The notes: generated by a model not told the origin, from the sequence alone. 64,000 nucleotides of DNA from Catonia carolina (GCA_035578175.1 JAQMRL010000003.1:83773969-83837968); one strand, 5' to 3'. Positions 34,455 to 45,747 are shown, counted from the stretch's first letter. Translations and numbers: made by a program.

Positions 34455-34970
34455 TGGTTTATTTATCTATGCGTTCTTAAATTTAATTTCGTTTTTCATA
34501 AGGATTACTTTAAAACAATGGGCGATAGAGGGCCTACCTAACGACCAACTATCAGGTATTTGTTATTTTATTAATTCAATATTGTAAGAAACTGATATAA
34601 AAAAATTTCAACGTAAAATATTTTGTTAATTTTTTCAAAAATTAATGTTTATATATTTTTTCTGATCACTTTAACGCACTATTTAACAATGTTTTAATTC
34701 TGGGATATTTTAATTTTTGTAATACAACAAACAAATAAATTTAAAAAATTTGCACTCTTAATTTTTTTGTGATTTACATGATTATTCAAAGTGTTATTTT
34801 CTTTAAAGTATAAATTTAAATTTTACAAAACAATAATTTGTGAATTTCAAATTTTTTTAGATACAAATTTGTAAGTAATATCTTGTTGGTAACTAAATAC
34901 CAATGACCCAGTTGTATCCGTCACTTTAAAAAATAAATTGTTGAATAAAGAATTTAGTAGAATTTATTCA
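34455..34970. other. no recognised feature
   Basis: AT-rich. Confidence 0.5.
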
Positions 34971-34975
34971 CTACG

Positions 34976-35142
34976 TTAACGATCCATAGTGCAGTAGTTA
35001 GCCCAACTGAAGTCTATTCCAAGGGTTTGAATTCCGGTCAGGTCTGGCATTTTTTCATCACTTATTTTAACATATCACCCTCCATTGTTTGCATTAGCAG
35101 TAATGCCCAAAAACATCGGCCGTAAAGCAAAAAGAAAGTAAT
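34976..35142 (+). mobile_element. SINE-C copy
   Basis: Degraded tRNA head (GTGCAGTAGTTAGCCC), box B region GGTTTGAATTC, and the conserved family body GGTCTGGCATTTTTTCATCA to GCCGTAAAGCAAAAAG. Confidence 0.85.
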
Positions 35143-35144
35143 AA

Positions 35145-35360
35145 AGTGGTTAATTTTGTTTGAGTTAAAAACATTAAAAAATTAACTGTAAAATATCGTA
35201 CTTCTATTTCATTTATTAAAAGTAATTTTGTTTTTTTTTTTAAACTAATATTTTTTGGTATTTCCATATATTTCTTAGAAAGGCTTCGAGAAAATTTACC
35301 CCTTTCACTTAATTTTCTGTAAATATTTTTTTAGTTACAGTCGCATCAATACTTGGTCGT
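35145..35360. other. no recognised feature
   Basis: AT-rich spacer. Confidence 0.45.
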
Positions 35361-35364
35361 AATA

Positions 35365-35480
35365 CTTTGAGTAAAAGACTGGTTGTGTTGAACTTGTAAT
35401 AATTTTCTAAATTCTAGCCGGGAATTGAATCCGGGACCTTTTGCTTTGCAGTGTTATGCATAATTCATTACAGCTCTTTT
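35365..35480 (-). mobile_element. SINE-E copy
   Basis: Minus-strand GGTCCCGGATTCAATTCCCG box B region followed by GCTAGAATTTAGAAAATTA, parallel to 25670-25712. The box A half is poorly preserved. Confidence 0.65.
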
Positions 35481-35504
35481 TTATTTTTTATTACTTTTAT
35501 TATT

Positions 35505-35651
35505 ATTTTTTTATTGAGTTATGATGCCTATATGCTAAGTCTTATCTGGGGCGTAGGTAATTATATAAGGTGATACACAGATGACAAAATGACCAGGAAT
35601 CGAACCCAAAAATAAAAGCCAGTTACGCTGACCACTACACCACAATCCGGT
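35505..35651 (-). mobile_element. tRNA-derived SINE, separate type
   Basis: Minus-strand head CCGGATTGTGGTGTAGTGGT (box A) and GGGTTCGATTCCTGGTCA (box B) on 35590-35651, with a body reading across a short cluster ending in A/T-rich sequence. The body does not match SINE-B to SINE-E. No acceptor stem pairing, so not a tRNA gene. Confidence 0.55.
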
Positions 35652-35659
35652 AAAAGTGA

Positions 35660-37095
35660 GGATCTATGTATTTATGAAAATTTTTTCTCCTAGTAGTAGT
35701 AATGATTTTCTGTACACACAGTTTATAACATTATAAAAAATATCTCGAAGTACTACAACCCAACGACAGAGGTTGAATCGAAACATACTTATGATTTTTG
35801 TATAAAATTCATATCTCTGTAATCCTAAAACTTTAAAACTTGAATTTGGTGTCAAATTAAAGGTTCAATTAACTTCTATGATATGTTAGAACCATTTTTA
35901 AAATGTTCCCTCAAAAATATTTAAAATGAAATAATTACATTTTTTGATTAACTAATTTTATTATTCAAAGTGAAATAAAAGATGAGTAACATTTTATGAA
36001 AAAAGCTACTGTCAAATCTTAGTATAATTATAAACGCTTAAGTAAAATAATTATGATTCTATCTATCATATAATAGGCTATATTATATTAAGTTATAATT
36101 TTTCTTTAGTTTCAAGATACGTAAAATTGTAATTTACGTGAAACGTTGAATAAAATTTTAAGGCACGTTTAAGTTACCGTGGTAAAACTTTAGTTATGAA
36201 CTTTTAAAAAATATTTCCAGATGTAGGGATAATGTGATTATCGCTACCATTTTATTCAAACCAATTTACTAAAATACGTTTTTTAGTTTTTTAAGGAGAA
36301 CTCCCTCCTCCATCTTAACAGGGTCCTTGTTGTCCTCAGTTACTATAACTTGCTAAAAATAGTACAACGTTATTAAATATATGCAACCTGCAACACTGAT
36401 AGTTCAAAGTTGACACCTTGCATTTACAATATTTCTATTTTGAATGGTTGATTTTCATTAATTTAATTAAAATATTAACAGCTATTGAATTATTTTCGAG
36501 TTATGTTAACATCAGTAATGTTATGATAAAGAAAAATTTTAACCGGGAATTTAACCCAATATCTTCAACTTAAGACTCCACAATGCTAATAAATAAGCAA
36601 CTAAGAATATTAATAGTGTTAGTAAACACTCACAATAAAAGCATGTTAAACAACAGTCTCCTTTATTTACTAAAAGAAAGCTAAATAAACTAGAGTTGAA
36701 CGTGCCTACACGGACGAGTGTAAATTAAGAACTGATAATAGTTAAAAAACTTAGCTATTAGTTTACTGAATGTTTCCATTCTTATTGTATGTACACTTAA
36801 TAATGTAAGCTCAATAGATATTTTAACGAAATTTCATTTAAAATTTTAAAATTTCTATCTACTTATAATTAAATTTATTAGTTCAATTACAACTGAATAG
36901 GAATCTTATTTTTTTTTATAATAACTCTTTTTTATTATAGGTATATGTTATTGTATCATTTTTTAAAAGACGCAAGCAAATAATATTGTTTTCTAACTGA
37001 TCGATTATTTTCATATAAAAATTAAAAGTCTCTAAAAATTTTTAAGTTAGGCCCGAGATAATATCCAATAAAGTAACACACGACTACTTACGCGT
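35660..37095. other. no recognised feature
   Basis: AT-rich. Confidence 0.5.
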
Positions 37096-37119
37096 CCCCA
37101 ACGACATATTTCTAAAATT

Positions 37120-37371
37120 GAAGGGGTCGACAGAAGAAAGTGCTAACCCACAAAATTTCCAGCATGATTTTTCTTAAATATTCTGTAAAAATAAAATGTA
37201 CCGCATATTTTAAACAGGATGCTGTGTTTACGATCTTAAAACCTAGATTAACAGAAAAAAACAAATGTTCAATAAAAACTTTAAAAACATAATTTGTAGA
37301 TTTCAGTAAACTTTTAAATTGACATTGCGTAAAATTATGTTAATGTGGAACTGTCTTCTCGCGACCCCTTT
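37120..37371. mobile_element. 252-bp MITE with AAGGGGTCG inverted repeats
   Basis: Ends GAAGGGGTCGACAGAAGA and, reverse complemented, AAAGGGGTCGCGAGAAGA, flanked by AATT at 37116-37119 and 37372-37375. Unit 2 at 37619-37655 shows the same site without the insert and with one AATT. No coding content. The family is not certain: the 4-bp target does not match typical 8-bp hAT targets despite the GGGGTCG end. Confidence 0.88.
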
Positions 37372-37706
37372 AATTATACCGTAGGTACAGAGACAGAGTT
37401 CAACAATACAATAATTCCTTAACACAAAACAAATTCTTCCGATTTATCCGGAATCGTACAAAGATGACTGCAAGGCCGATGGAATAAGGACACGATACTT
37501 TAACAACACATAATAGTAGCAGCTGAAGATTTAATATAAATTTAAATTTAACTCAATTTTAATTATTTAGACCATTATTATTGGGCGGTGTCCTCCTCTA
37601 ATCCATTAGTTATAGTACAACGACATATTTCTAAAATTATACCGTAGGTACAGAGATAGAGTTAAAAATCATAATAATCCCTTAATAAAAAACAAATTGT
37701 CCTGAT

Positions 37707-38000
37707 CTGATGGCGATAGGGGAATTAGGCTACGGTTCCCTTCCACGACCCGCTGACAGTATGTAATTTTTTTTAACCTGACATTTCCCTTGTAGTATTA
37801 TATAAACAGTTCCGAGGGAGGTGGAGAGTTGTTTGCTGATGTCGGATCAAGTGGCCAGGCTGCGGGTTTTCGGTTGGTAGGCGGTTGCGGCCTCCTTGGG
37901 GCTGGACGAGGACGCTTTAATTGAGTCCAACACTACTTCCCTCCATCGTGAGGGAGTGAACATGAGTTTCTCTCGCCGCCTCGGATATAAAAAAAATTCT
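37707..38000. other. GC-rich insert in unit 2 of duplication J
   Basis: Absent from unit 1. Much more GC-rich than the surroundings and flanked by similar AAAAACAAATTGTCCT and AAAAAAATTCTCTTG. It contains a TATATAAAC-like TATA box near 37800 and a run reading GGAGGTGGAGAGTTG. Origin unknown; a retroposed RNA or a LINE 5' leader are possible. Confidence 0.4.
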
Positions 38001-38464
38001 CTTGTTCTACCCGGAATCGCACAAATACGATTACAACGCCGATGGAAAAGAAACACGATACATTAACACAATATAAATGTTCCAAGTTACATTTTAAAAG
38101 CTTTTAGTTCAAGGATACTTTACAAAATTAATTAATTAATCCCATTAATGGGCTGAAATGGGATGTACTTTAAATTGTAGCTGAAGATTTAATATAAATT
38201 TAGATTTAACTCAATTTTAATTATTTAGAGCATTATTATTGGGCGGTCCTTCCTCTAACCCATTAATTATAGTACGAGTTCAGTATCAACTTCCCTGTGA
38301 TTTAGTTCGTTAAGGTAACAAATAATTCTGTTGGTATATGATAAAATTAAATTTTAAAAAATATATTTAAATGAATCATAACAAAGCAAACAACGTAAAA
38401 CAAAGTAAATTGCAATAGTGTATTTTTTAAGATTTTTATTGGATATTTTAAAATTATTATTTAA

Positions 38465-38849
38465 TTAAGTTTTAGTTCAGTGACAATATTAGTGATTTTC
38501 TGTATTTCTTGTATCGAAATCTGCAAAAAATGAGATGTTTCAATATTGTAGCCTTAGTATACATTTTACGAAAAAAATAAATTAATTAAAGTTAGCCTAT
38601 AGGAAATTATAAAATCTACAACTTTCATTTCAAGCATTTTCATCTACAACAACTAGTTTTTAGCGTCAGTTAGTGATTTTCTGTATTTTTAAGTCGAACA
38701 AAGCTTAATTTTTATTAAGCAACGTTCACTCATGATTAAAATTGGGTTATCATTTTCATTTTTCATTGTTTACTAATGATTAAAAATAGATTATTCGTTT
38801 AATTATTTACACTGGTAAGAGAAAGTCGTGTGAGTGTTTCACACCAGAT
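38465..38849 (+). mobile_element. element F, 3' half
   Basis: Contains TTTTAGCGTCAGTTAGTGAT, the ACGTTCACTCATGATTAAAA block, the subterminal GGTAAGAGAAAGTCG and a perfect 3' hairpin GTGTGAGTGTTTCACACCAGA. Confidence 0.88.
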
Positions 38850-38854
38850 GTTTT

Positions 38855-39095
38855 TTAATATTTATGTGATGTTTCAATAAGTTTTGTAAAAATTCTTATG
38901 CTTTTTATAGTTAGTAATAACCTTCAGTGTTGATATGATTTTAAAATTAAAAGAAAAATTAACAATATTATTACAGCTTATTTTTTAAATATTTCCTAAG
39001 AAACAAAAGGAAACAAATTTATAAATTTTCTACGTGATGCAGCTGTGATAAAATTTAGAATACGCTTCCAAATACGTTTTTATTCCGTTATTTAT
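38855..39095. other. spacer between two F copies
   Basis: AT-rich, nothing recognised. Confidence 0.4.
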
Positions 39096-39099
39096 TTTT

Positions 39100-40040
39100 A
39101 CTTTCTTTTGCCTATATGAATAAATAGGAAGGAAAGTATTGTTTTCATGTCCATTTTTCGAAATCGAGGTTTCACCGGATCTACACGTTTTCAGATCCCT
39201 TGAATCCAATAAAAATGTTTTTAGCGATTGGTCTGTGTGTGTGTCTGTGTGTCTGTGTGTCCGTGTGTTTGTGTGTGTAAACAGAATATCTCAAAAACGG
39301 AACATCATACAAACTTGAAACTTGAAACTCAAGTTACATACCACTACCGGACCCGACACGAACATTTTCATCAAAATCGGTCAACCAGAAGTATTAGTTT
39401 ATTCGTGTAATTTTTCACTTTTTTGCGATTTTCTCACAAAACTGGTCTTACGATTTGTTTTAAATCGCCTGTTCTACTAAATTTTTATGCTAATCAAGAT
39501 AAGGTAGGCGCCAGGTTTGCTGAAATTCTTGGTGAGGCTGTTTTCACGTAAAAACATTATTTTTTAAGATTACGGCTTTAATATGAATTTTAGCGCAAAA
39601 ATTTATAAATAAAAATATGTAGTAAATTTAAAATCCTACAACTTTTATTTCAAACATTTGTTTGTATAACGCTTAGTTTAGCGGTAATTAGCGATTTTCT
39701 GTTTCTTTCTCACGAAAACGTGTGAAAAATCAATTTTTTATGATTTCGGCCTTAGTATGCATTTTACGACAAAAGTGTATAATTAAATTTATAGGAAATT
39801 AAAAGATCTACGACTTTTATAATGAGCATTTTTCTCTACAGAGCCTAGTTTAGCGTGAAAGAGTGATTTTTCGTATTTTTTAGCCAAACTGAGGTCGATT
39901 TTCATTTTGCGTCTTTCAGTCATGATTAAAATAAGGTTATAATTATTGTTTATTTTTAATGATTTATTACTAATGTTAAGTTATATTGGTCATTATTTGC
40001 ATTGGCAAGAGAAATTTATGTGAGTGTTTCACACCAGATT
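39100..40040 (+). mobile_element. element F, full length
   Basis: 5' end ACTTTCTTTTGCCTATATGA, GT-rich core 39228-39280, then all later blocks and the 3' GGCAAGAGAAATTTATGTGAG with the hairpin ending CACACCAGA. Parallel to the partial copy just upstream. Confidence 0.92.
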
Positions 40041-40044
40041 TTTA

Positions 40045-40688
40045 TTAATGAGAAGAATTATACAAATATTTATTTTTTAATATAATCGTATTAATAATAA
40101 TGATTAAGACATAGTTATAAAAATTTACAGTTTTACGAATTATTTTGTCAGGGCTAAAAATTCTAAAACTTGACGACACAATATTTTTAAAATGTAGTAT
40201 AAATGATTTATTTAAAGTATTCTTGAACTAAAAACTTTTAAAATGTAACATGGAAAGTATATTTATTTAACAAATAGCATTAGTAACCGTAATGAAACTA
40301 TTCTATCCACACTTTTGCTTTCTAATGCTGTATTTAACCTACACTGAACGCCTTTGCTTTAGAAATTTATTGCTGAAATAACTTAGTTACCAACAGAATA
40401 TTCTGTAATTTAATAAAATTTCTTTAGTTCTCCATTATTTAAAACATACTTGTTTAAATTTTAAACAAGTATCCTGATAAATGTAAACAAACTTTTTTAC
40501 AACATTTTATTTAATAATGTTTTAAAATATACCTCACCAATTATTTCTCCCCATTGTAATAGGCTTATTATTTTAAAATTAATATGTTTTATTGTTTATT
40601 TTAGTTATGTAATTAATTTTTTAAATATGATGTTATAGTTTTAAGACACACTAATGAGAAAACTTTAAAAAACAATTCTGGAATCGAT
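40045..40688. other. no recognised feature
   Basis: AT-rich. Confidence 0.5.
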
Positions 40689-40701
40689 TAAACTTTATTT
40701 T

Positions 40702-40894
40702 GCCGGCCGCATTGGCGTAGTTGGTAACGTGCTCGCCTCTCATTATGTGGTCCTGGGTTCGAATCCCACTCAGGCACGGCATATTTTCATACGTTACAAA
40801 AAATCATTTCATCCTCATTACGCGCAGTTACACACCAACGTCGTCGCTAATGACCTTGCAGTTGATGCGACGTTAAATAAATTAATAAAAAATA
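40702..40894 (+). mobile_element. SINE-D, full length, perfect target duplication
   Basis: tRNA-like head GCCGGCCGCATTGGCGTAGT, box B GGTTCGAATCC, body ending GCGACGTTAAATAAATTAA. Flanked by AAACTTTATTTT at 40690-40701 and 40895-40906. Confidence 0.95.
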
Positions 40895-40909
40895 AAACTT
40901 TATTTTGAG

Positions 40910-41530
40910 CTAGATTATTTTGAATATTAAAATTAAAAGATTAAATATATTTATATAAATTTGCACGTTAATTATGTACACGAATGTATATGTAATATCA
41001 CAATCGCAGAACAGGAGAATAAGAAATGAAGAAGGCAATAAAGTAGATAAGGAATAAATAAAACCAGAAATATTACATACTAGGCAAAGTATTGTTCAAA
41101 GTGGTTTGTAATTTTGTACTTTGCATTGTTTGTACATTATGCACATACAGTATAAAATTTTGCAGTTTTATTTGAATGTAAAAATTTGTTAAATTTAGAT
41201 AATAATACTAGGACAGTTTAGTCGGTCAACTACTAAGATGTTGCCATTAATTTTCAGATGTTTGTTAAATGATGCAAATTAGCACAACTTTTTAAAAACT
41301 GTGGTAATTTATTAATATATTCTATTCGTTTTTTATTGAGGCAACCTAATATTGTGGTTTGCAACATAGTAATCGTTTCTGTTTCTTATGTTGTGATTAT
41401 TTACTTTAAGCTATGCATAAAAGTATTTTTTCTAACATATTTTGACACTTATTGCTAAGGTCCATTTCGGGATCTTAGTAAAAAAATTGTTTAACAAACT
41501 ATCGTTTAAAATAACAAGTAATTTATTACT
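40910..41530. other. no recognised feature
   Basis: AT-rich. Confidence 0.5.
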
Positions 41531-41534
41531 CACT

Positions 41535-42150
41535 ATAATTACATTGACATTCAGGGGAAAGGAGCCAATCAGAAGCAAAATTGTTATAGATAATAATATT
41601 TTGGAACAGATACACTTATACCACTAGACCACTAGATCCACTTTCAGTACCTAGGTTGCAACATTACATACCAACAGAATAAAGATGCTTACAATAAGAT
41701 GCACCGATTTCAGCAAATATGCGGAACTATCCACCGCACTTTAAAAAATAGCATCAGCAAAAACACGAGAGTGAGATTTTATAAAACATTAGCAGTGTCG
41801 ACCCTACTCTATGGTAGTGAAACTTGGGTGCTATCAAAGCGAGAGGAGAGTAGATTGCAAGCATCTGAAATGACATTTCTTCGACATACGTATGGGAGTA
41901 GTAGAGAAGATCGTTACAGGAATACCGAGATAAGGAAAGAACTCAACATCTCTATAAACGACAAGGTATCTCAGAACAGAATGCAGTGGTTAGAGCATAT
42001 AAAGAAAATGCGGGATAATAGGATATGTAAGCAGACACTGGATTATAAGCCAGAGGGCAGGAGAGAACGATGACGCCCGAGAAAGAGATGGGCAGATTTG
42101 AGAGGTTTGGAACAGGCAGAGATGCCTAATCCTTGAAAGGCAGAAGAAGA
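41535..42150 (+). pseudogene. LINE L6 RT C-terminal remnant
   Basis: Plus-strand pieces: TFRGKEPIRSKIVIDNNILEQ (in 41540-41602), then a 30-bp interruption, HFQYLGCNITYQQNK, MHRFQQICGTIHRTLKNSI, SISKNTRVRFYKTLAVSTLL, LLYGSETWVLSKREE, FLRHTYGSSREDR and QWLEHIKKMRDNRICKQ, then a TGA. The LLYGSETW and QWL-H-KKM-DNRI blocks are typical of RTE-like ORF2 C-termini; the 124-codon frame 41699-42073 is the best part. It ends in a GAAGAAGAAG-rich 3' end, as in LINE L1. The YADD core is missing. Confidence 0.8.
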
Positions 42151-42154
42151 AGAT

Positions 42155-42555
42155 GAACACTATAATTACCAACAATAGTCTCAATTGAAGCAACAATAAG
42201 TTACAATTATTATAATAAATAATAAACTAATTATAATAATTAATGACATTTAATGAACTAGATTATTTTTCACATTTAACTAAATCCTACTAACAGCCAA
42301 TTACACGATGTCTAATAATCCACGTTTAGACCTTTTCCATAACGTGAACTGTGACGCGGGACACAATTCACTCGCACTGACAACTCAAGACTGACTTACT
42401 TCAAGGTGGCCGCTAAACCTTTATTTACCTAACTCATCGAAATTACTGGATTAACAATGATAAAAACACAAAGTCTTTCTGTCGGGTTCTGGACGTCTCT
42501 TAACATAAGGTAAACAAACACAATAATAGTTAAATCACAATACAACACCATAACA
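42155..42555. other. no recognised feature
   Basis: Mixed-composition spacer between L6 and SINE-D. Confidence 0.4.
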
Positions 42556-42567
42556 AAAGAGCTAATT

Positions 42568-42710
42568 TTTTAGCTGGGTTTGAATCCCACTCAAGCACGA
42601 AATATTTTCATACGTTACAAAAAATTAATTTCACCTCATTACGCAGTTACACCCCAATGTCGTCGCCAATGACCTTGCAGTTGATGCGACGTTAAATAAA
42701 AAAAATAAAA
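42568..42710 (+). mobile_element. SINE-D, 5'-truncated with target duplication
   Basis: Begins at AGCTGGGTTTGAATCCC (box B) and continues to GCGACGTTAAATAAAAAAA. Near-perfect duplication AAAGAG(C/G)TAATT at 42556-42567 and 42711-42722, so the truncation happened during insertion. Confidence 0.9.
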
Positions 42711-42714
42711 AAAG

Positions 42715-43005
42715 AGGTAATTACCTTAATATATATATACACCGACCTCCTCAGGTAACTGTCACAACAATAATAATAAGTAATAATATTAATGATACAT
42801 TATTCCAAAAAAAATAAAAATTTATTCTTACCATTTTATATAAATTTTGTACACACATCCACATTGTTTATTTCACATTCCAATAATCGAGGCGGTGGAA
42901 ATTGACATATCTAACGATGATTAAAAAACCATGCGATTTGTAAAAAAACATTAATTTACTAATTTTTTCAAACTATTTAGTACAAAAATATGATAAGTGT
43001 TAACT
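42715..43005. other. no recognised feature
   Basis: AT-rich. Confidence 0.45.
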
Positions 43006-43009
43006 TCCG

Positions 43010-43195
43010 TGTAATCACTTCCATGTTGTCCCTTCCGTCAATAATTATCCATTTCTGGAGATCGTTCTTAAATTTAAACTGTTCAGTTCTGTGTTTAGGT
43101 AGCAGGTTATAAATTTTGGGGACCAAATGAGAGAAGTGTCGCTTATACTACGCACTTCTCGCTTTATCTGGAAGACGTAGGTGTTTGTTCATTGT
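43010..43195 (-). pseudogene. CR1/L2-like LINE C-terminal fragment
   Basis: Minus-strand reading HLRLPDKARSA, YKRHFSHLVPKIYNLLPKHR and EQFKFKNDLQKWI. The pattern LR-P--R---Y-R-FS---PK-YN-LP followed by a Lys-rich K-L--W- end is the usual CR1/L2/Rex1 ORF2 terminus. Short and internally stopped. Distinct from the RTE-like fragments elsewhere. Confidence 0.65.
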
Positions 43196-43199
43196 GTTA

Positions 43200-43598
43200 A
43201 ACTTATGAGATTTATTTTAGATGTTCGATTTACTCTTATGCAGCTTTCTCAAGATCGCTCACTTACGAACAGTTGCCTGACATTCATTACTTGAAATTCC
43301 GCAAAAAGTTAGTCTGACGGATAACGAGGAGTTTTCCTACTTAAAACTTATAAAAATTAGTTTCTATACTACTAACAGGGGACTCAAATATCAATACGAA
43401 GCGCCACCCCAACCCACAATCCCGTAAGTCAAGAGAGTAAAAAAGTAAACAATTTTCAGGGTTTGAATTTCAAGGACACTTCTAATTTTTTAAAATAAAT
43501 ATACAGTTTTCTTTAGACGCTGACATAATCGATTAATATGTTCCTCCTATCGAAGCAATGAATCGACTGTTATTCTTAAGTTCCTTATTGACTATATT
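43200..43598. other. no recognised feature
   Basis: AT-rich. Confidence 0.45.
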
Positions 43599-43613
43599 AA
43601 TATAATATAATAT

Positions 43614-44008
43614 GTTGTTGTTTAGGTCAACAGCCGAAAGGTTGGTTTGAACCTCTAGAGGTTTTACTAAGTAAAAACGAGGAGTAAGGTGGTTTACAAT
43701 TGCCTTCCTCACTGAGTTGAAAGAGTATGCTTATCAGCATGTCAGGCCCTCCGAAAAGCACTCACTTTCCACCCTGCAAATGACACCTTCACTTCATTCA
43801 CCACAGGGTGTGGCTGCATAGTGAAATTCATTACTCCCAGAGGAGATAACTCTGACTAGTGTCTTTTACACCTTTACCTCTTCTCTTCTTATACAGTTCA
43901 GTCATATAAGTGGCTGACTATGTGATAAGAAACAGAACTATTTTTTTTAGCCCTGGACCAAACAGATAGAGTGCAATTAAAATAACTCTCCACCTGCCCG
44001 TTTTGGGC
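43614..44008 (-). mobile_element. SINE-A, full length with target duplication
   Basis: Flanked by ATATAATATAATAT (43600-43613 and 44009-44022). Near-consensus copy with the 3' hairpin TCAACAGCCGAAAGGTTGG (plus-strand view). Confidence 0.97.
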
Positions 44009-44179
44009 ATATAATATAATATGCCTATACTAATCATTTATAATACGCTATATTTCTAACCATTTCTCGGAAATAACCCGATTTATCAACTATAATTATT
44101 TACAATACGCTTCTAAAATTTAAGTCCTGCTAGAGAATTCTGGAATAAACACTTTCTCCTTAGATATTATCACAATGCA

Positions 44180-45187
44180 CCCATTGACTGATTATGACAA
44201 GTCAGACTCGCCTCCTTTTAAAAACACAATGGCGATTTTGACGAGCTGGACTCGCCACTTCCATCCCTTGACTGTCTTTGATGATAACTGCTCGCTGAGT
44301 ATGTTTAATGTAATTTTGGTTATTTTTAATACTTCTGAGAGGGTTCGTTAGATCTTGGTAGCAGTTTAGTACTGACGTATATGTATTCAGTATGTATGAT
44401 TTCTGTTGTCGATGTAAAAACTAACTGTCACGTGCGTTTCATTGTTTAACCATGAGCACGGGATATAAATATAGACTATGTTGCAAACTTTGCGGACAAA
44501 ATAATTGAAGCGTTATTATTATTTAGCGATGATGAAGATTTTGAAATTCAAATTTTGAAAAACAAAATTTTGAAATTCAAATTTTAAATTTTTTTAGTGT
44601 TTTTTTACATAGAAATGAAACATAAAAAAATAGTCATTTAGAACAAAATAAATCATCAGAAATTAGTCAGTCAATGGGTTAAAACCTCAAAAATGCATAG
44701 TGAGAGAACTTTGCGGACAAAATAATTGAAGCGTTATTATTATTTAGCGATGATAATGATTTTGAAATTCAAATTTTGAAAAACAAAATTTTGAAATTCA
44801 AATTTTAAATCTGAATAAATTCATCAAACAAAAGTAAAATTATTTTAAAATTATTTTTCTGTAATTTTAAGTGTTTTTTTACATAGAAATGAAAAATTAA
44901 AAAAATAGTCAATTAGAACAAAATAAATCATCAAAAATTGGTCAGTCAATGGGTTAAAAACCTCAAAAATGCATAGTGAGTAAACTTTGCAAACAAAATA
45001 ATTGAAGCGTTATTATTATTTAGCGATGACGAAGATTTTGAAATTCAAATTTTCAATTTGAATAAAATCATCAAACAAAAGTAAAATTATTTTTCTGTAA
45101 TTTTAAGTGTTTTTTACATAGAAATGAAAAATAAAAAAGTAGTCATTTAGAAAAAAATAAATCATCAAAAATTAGTCAGTCAATGGG
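44180..45187. mobile_element. piggyBac-like non-autonomous element with repeated right end
   Basis: The left end CCCATTGACTGATTATGAC (44180) is the inverted match of the right end ATTAGTCAGTCAATGGG (44662-44678), which is followed by TTAA. The CCC...GGG ends and TTAA target fit the piggyBac superfamily. No TTAA is present at the left flank (TGCA instead), so that side is mutated or the assignment is imperfect. The right-end module is present three times (see repeat at 44486-45219). A short frame NFADKIIEALLLFSDDEDFE in the module could be a relic of a transposase N-terminus. Confidence 0.55.
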
Positions 45188-45219
45188 TTAAAACCTCAAA
45201 AATGCATAGTGAGAGAACT
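44486..45219. repeat. three tandem units, each ending in a right inverted repeat and TTAA
   Basis: Units begin AACTTTGC at 44486, 44707 and 44983 (about 221, 276 and 237 bp) and all contain ATAATTGAAGCGTTATTATT, GAAATTCAAATTTT, TTTACATAGAAATGAAA and CAGTCAATGGGTTAAA. Length differences are indels: a segment including AATTCATCAAACAAAAG is missing from unit 1, and AAACAAAATTTTGAAATTC is missing from unit 3. Confidence 0.92.
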
Positions 45220-45740
45220 GTAAACAATTTAAACTTCTTAAATAATGTTATGCATGAGGTGAATTGGTAAGCTTGCACTATACATCTAATGGCTTTGAAG
45301 TAAAAACAATATAAAATTAATAGAATATAAGCTCTAGATAAACAACTGTAATATTAAAGTAAGTGAAAGTGTTCAATCTTTTTGCAATTCAATTCGAAGC
45401 GGATGAATAGTCAATTGATGATTGAATATCTCTTTACTATTGTCCAATACTTTTTCAACAAATTAAACTAATTTATTCCTAAAATTTTTTAATTTTTTTT
45501 TGCCGTTTACAAAAGAGAATAGCATTATTTTTCCCTATTATTATTACCTATAGTACCAAAATATTTTGTTTATATTTTATCAAAGTAAAAAAAGTTGTTC
45601 ATTATATCAAAGTGAATTGTAAAATAATCTTAATATACCATCAATTAAATTAATACATTAGCAACATCCCATTTACATAATATTCTGTTTTCTTCTTCTA
45701 TTGACAAGTAGATTTTCAATCGTTAATAATTATGTAATTT
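45220..45740. other. no recognised feature
   Basis: AT-rich. Confidence 0.5.
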
Positions 45741-45747
45741 CTTTATA

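Larger units (their letters stand above)
37100..38275. repeat. tandem duplication J, two units with different insertions
   Basis: Unit 1 (37100-37618) and unit 2 (37619-38275) both run from AACGACATATTTCTAAAATT through ATACCGTAGGTACAGAGA to ATTATTATTGGGCGG and a final TATAGTAC. Unit 1 contains a 252-bp MITE absent from unit 2. Unit 2 contains a GC-rich insert of about 290 bp and a further 90 bp near 38065-38155 absent from unit 1. Confidence 0.88.

Noticed and set aside
35590..35651. tRNA gene on minus strand
   Set aside because: Arms do not pair as a tRNA; SINE-like context.
44486..45219. CRISPR-like array
   Set aside because: The units are long (over 200 bp), contiguous, contain transposon ends, and the genome is eukaryotic.
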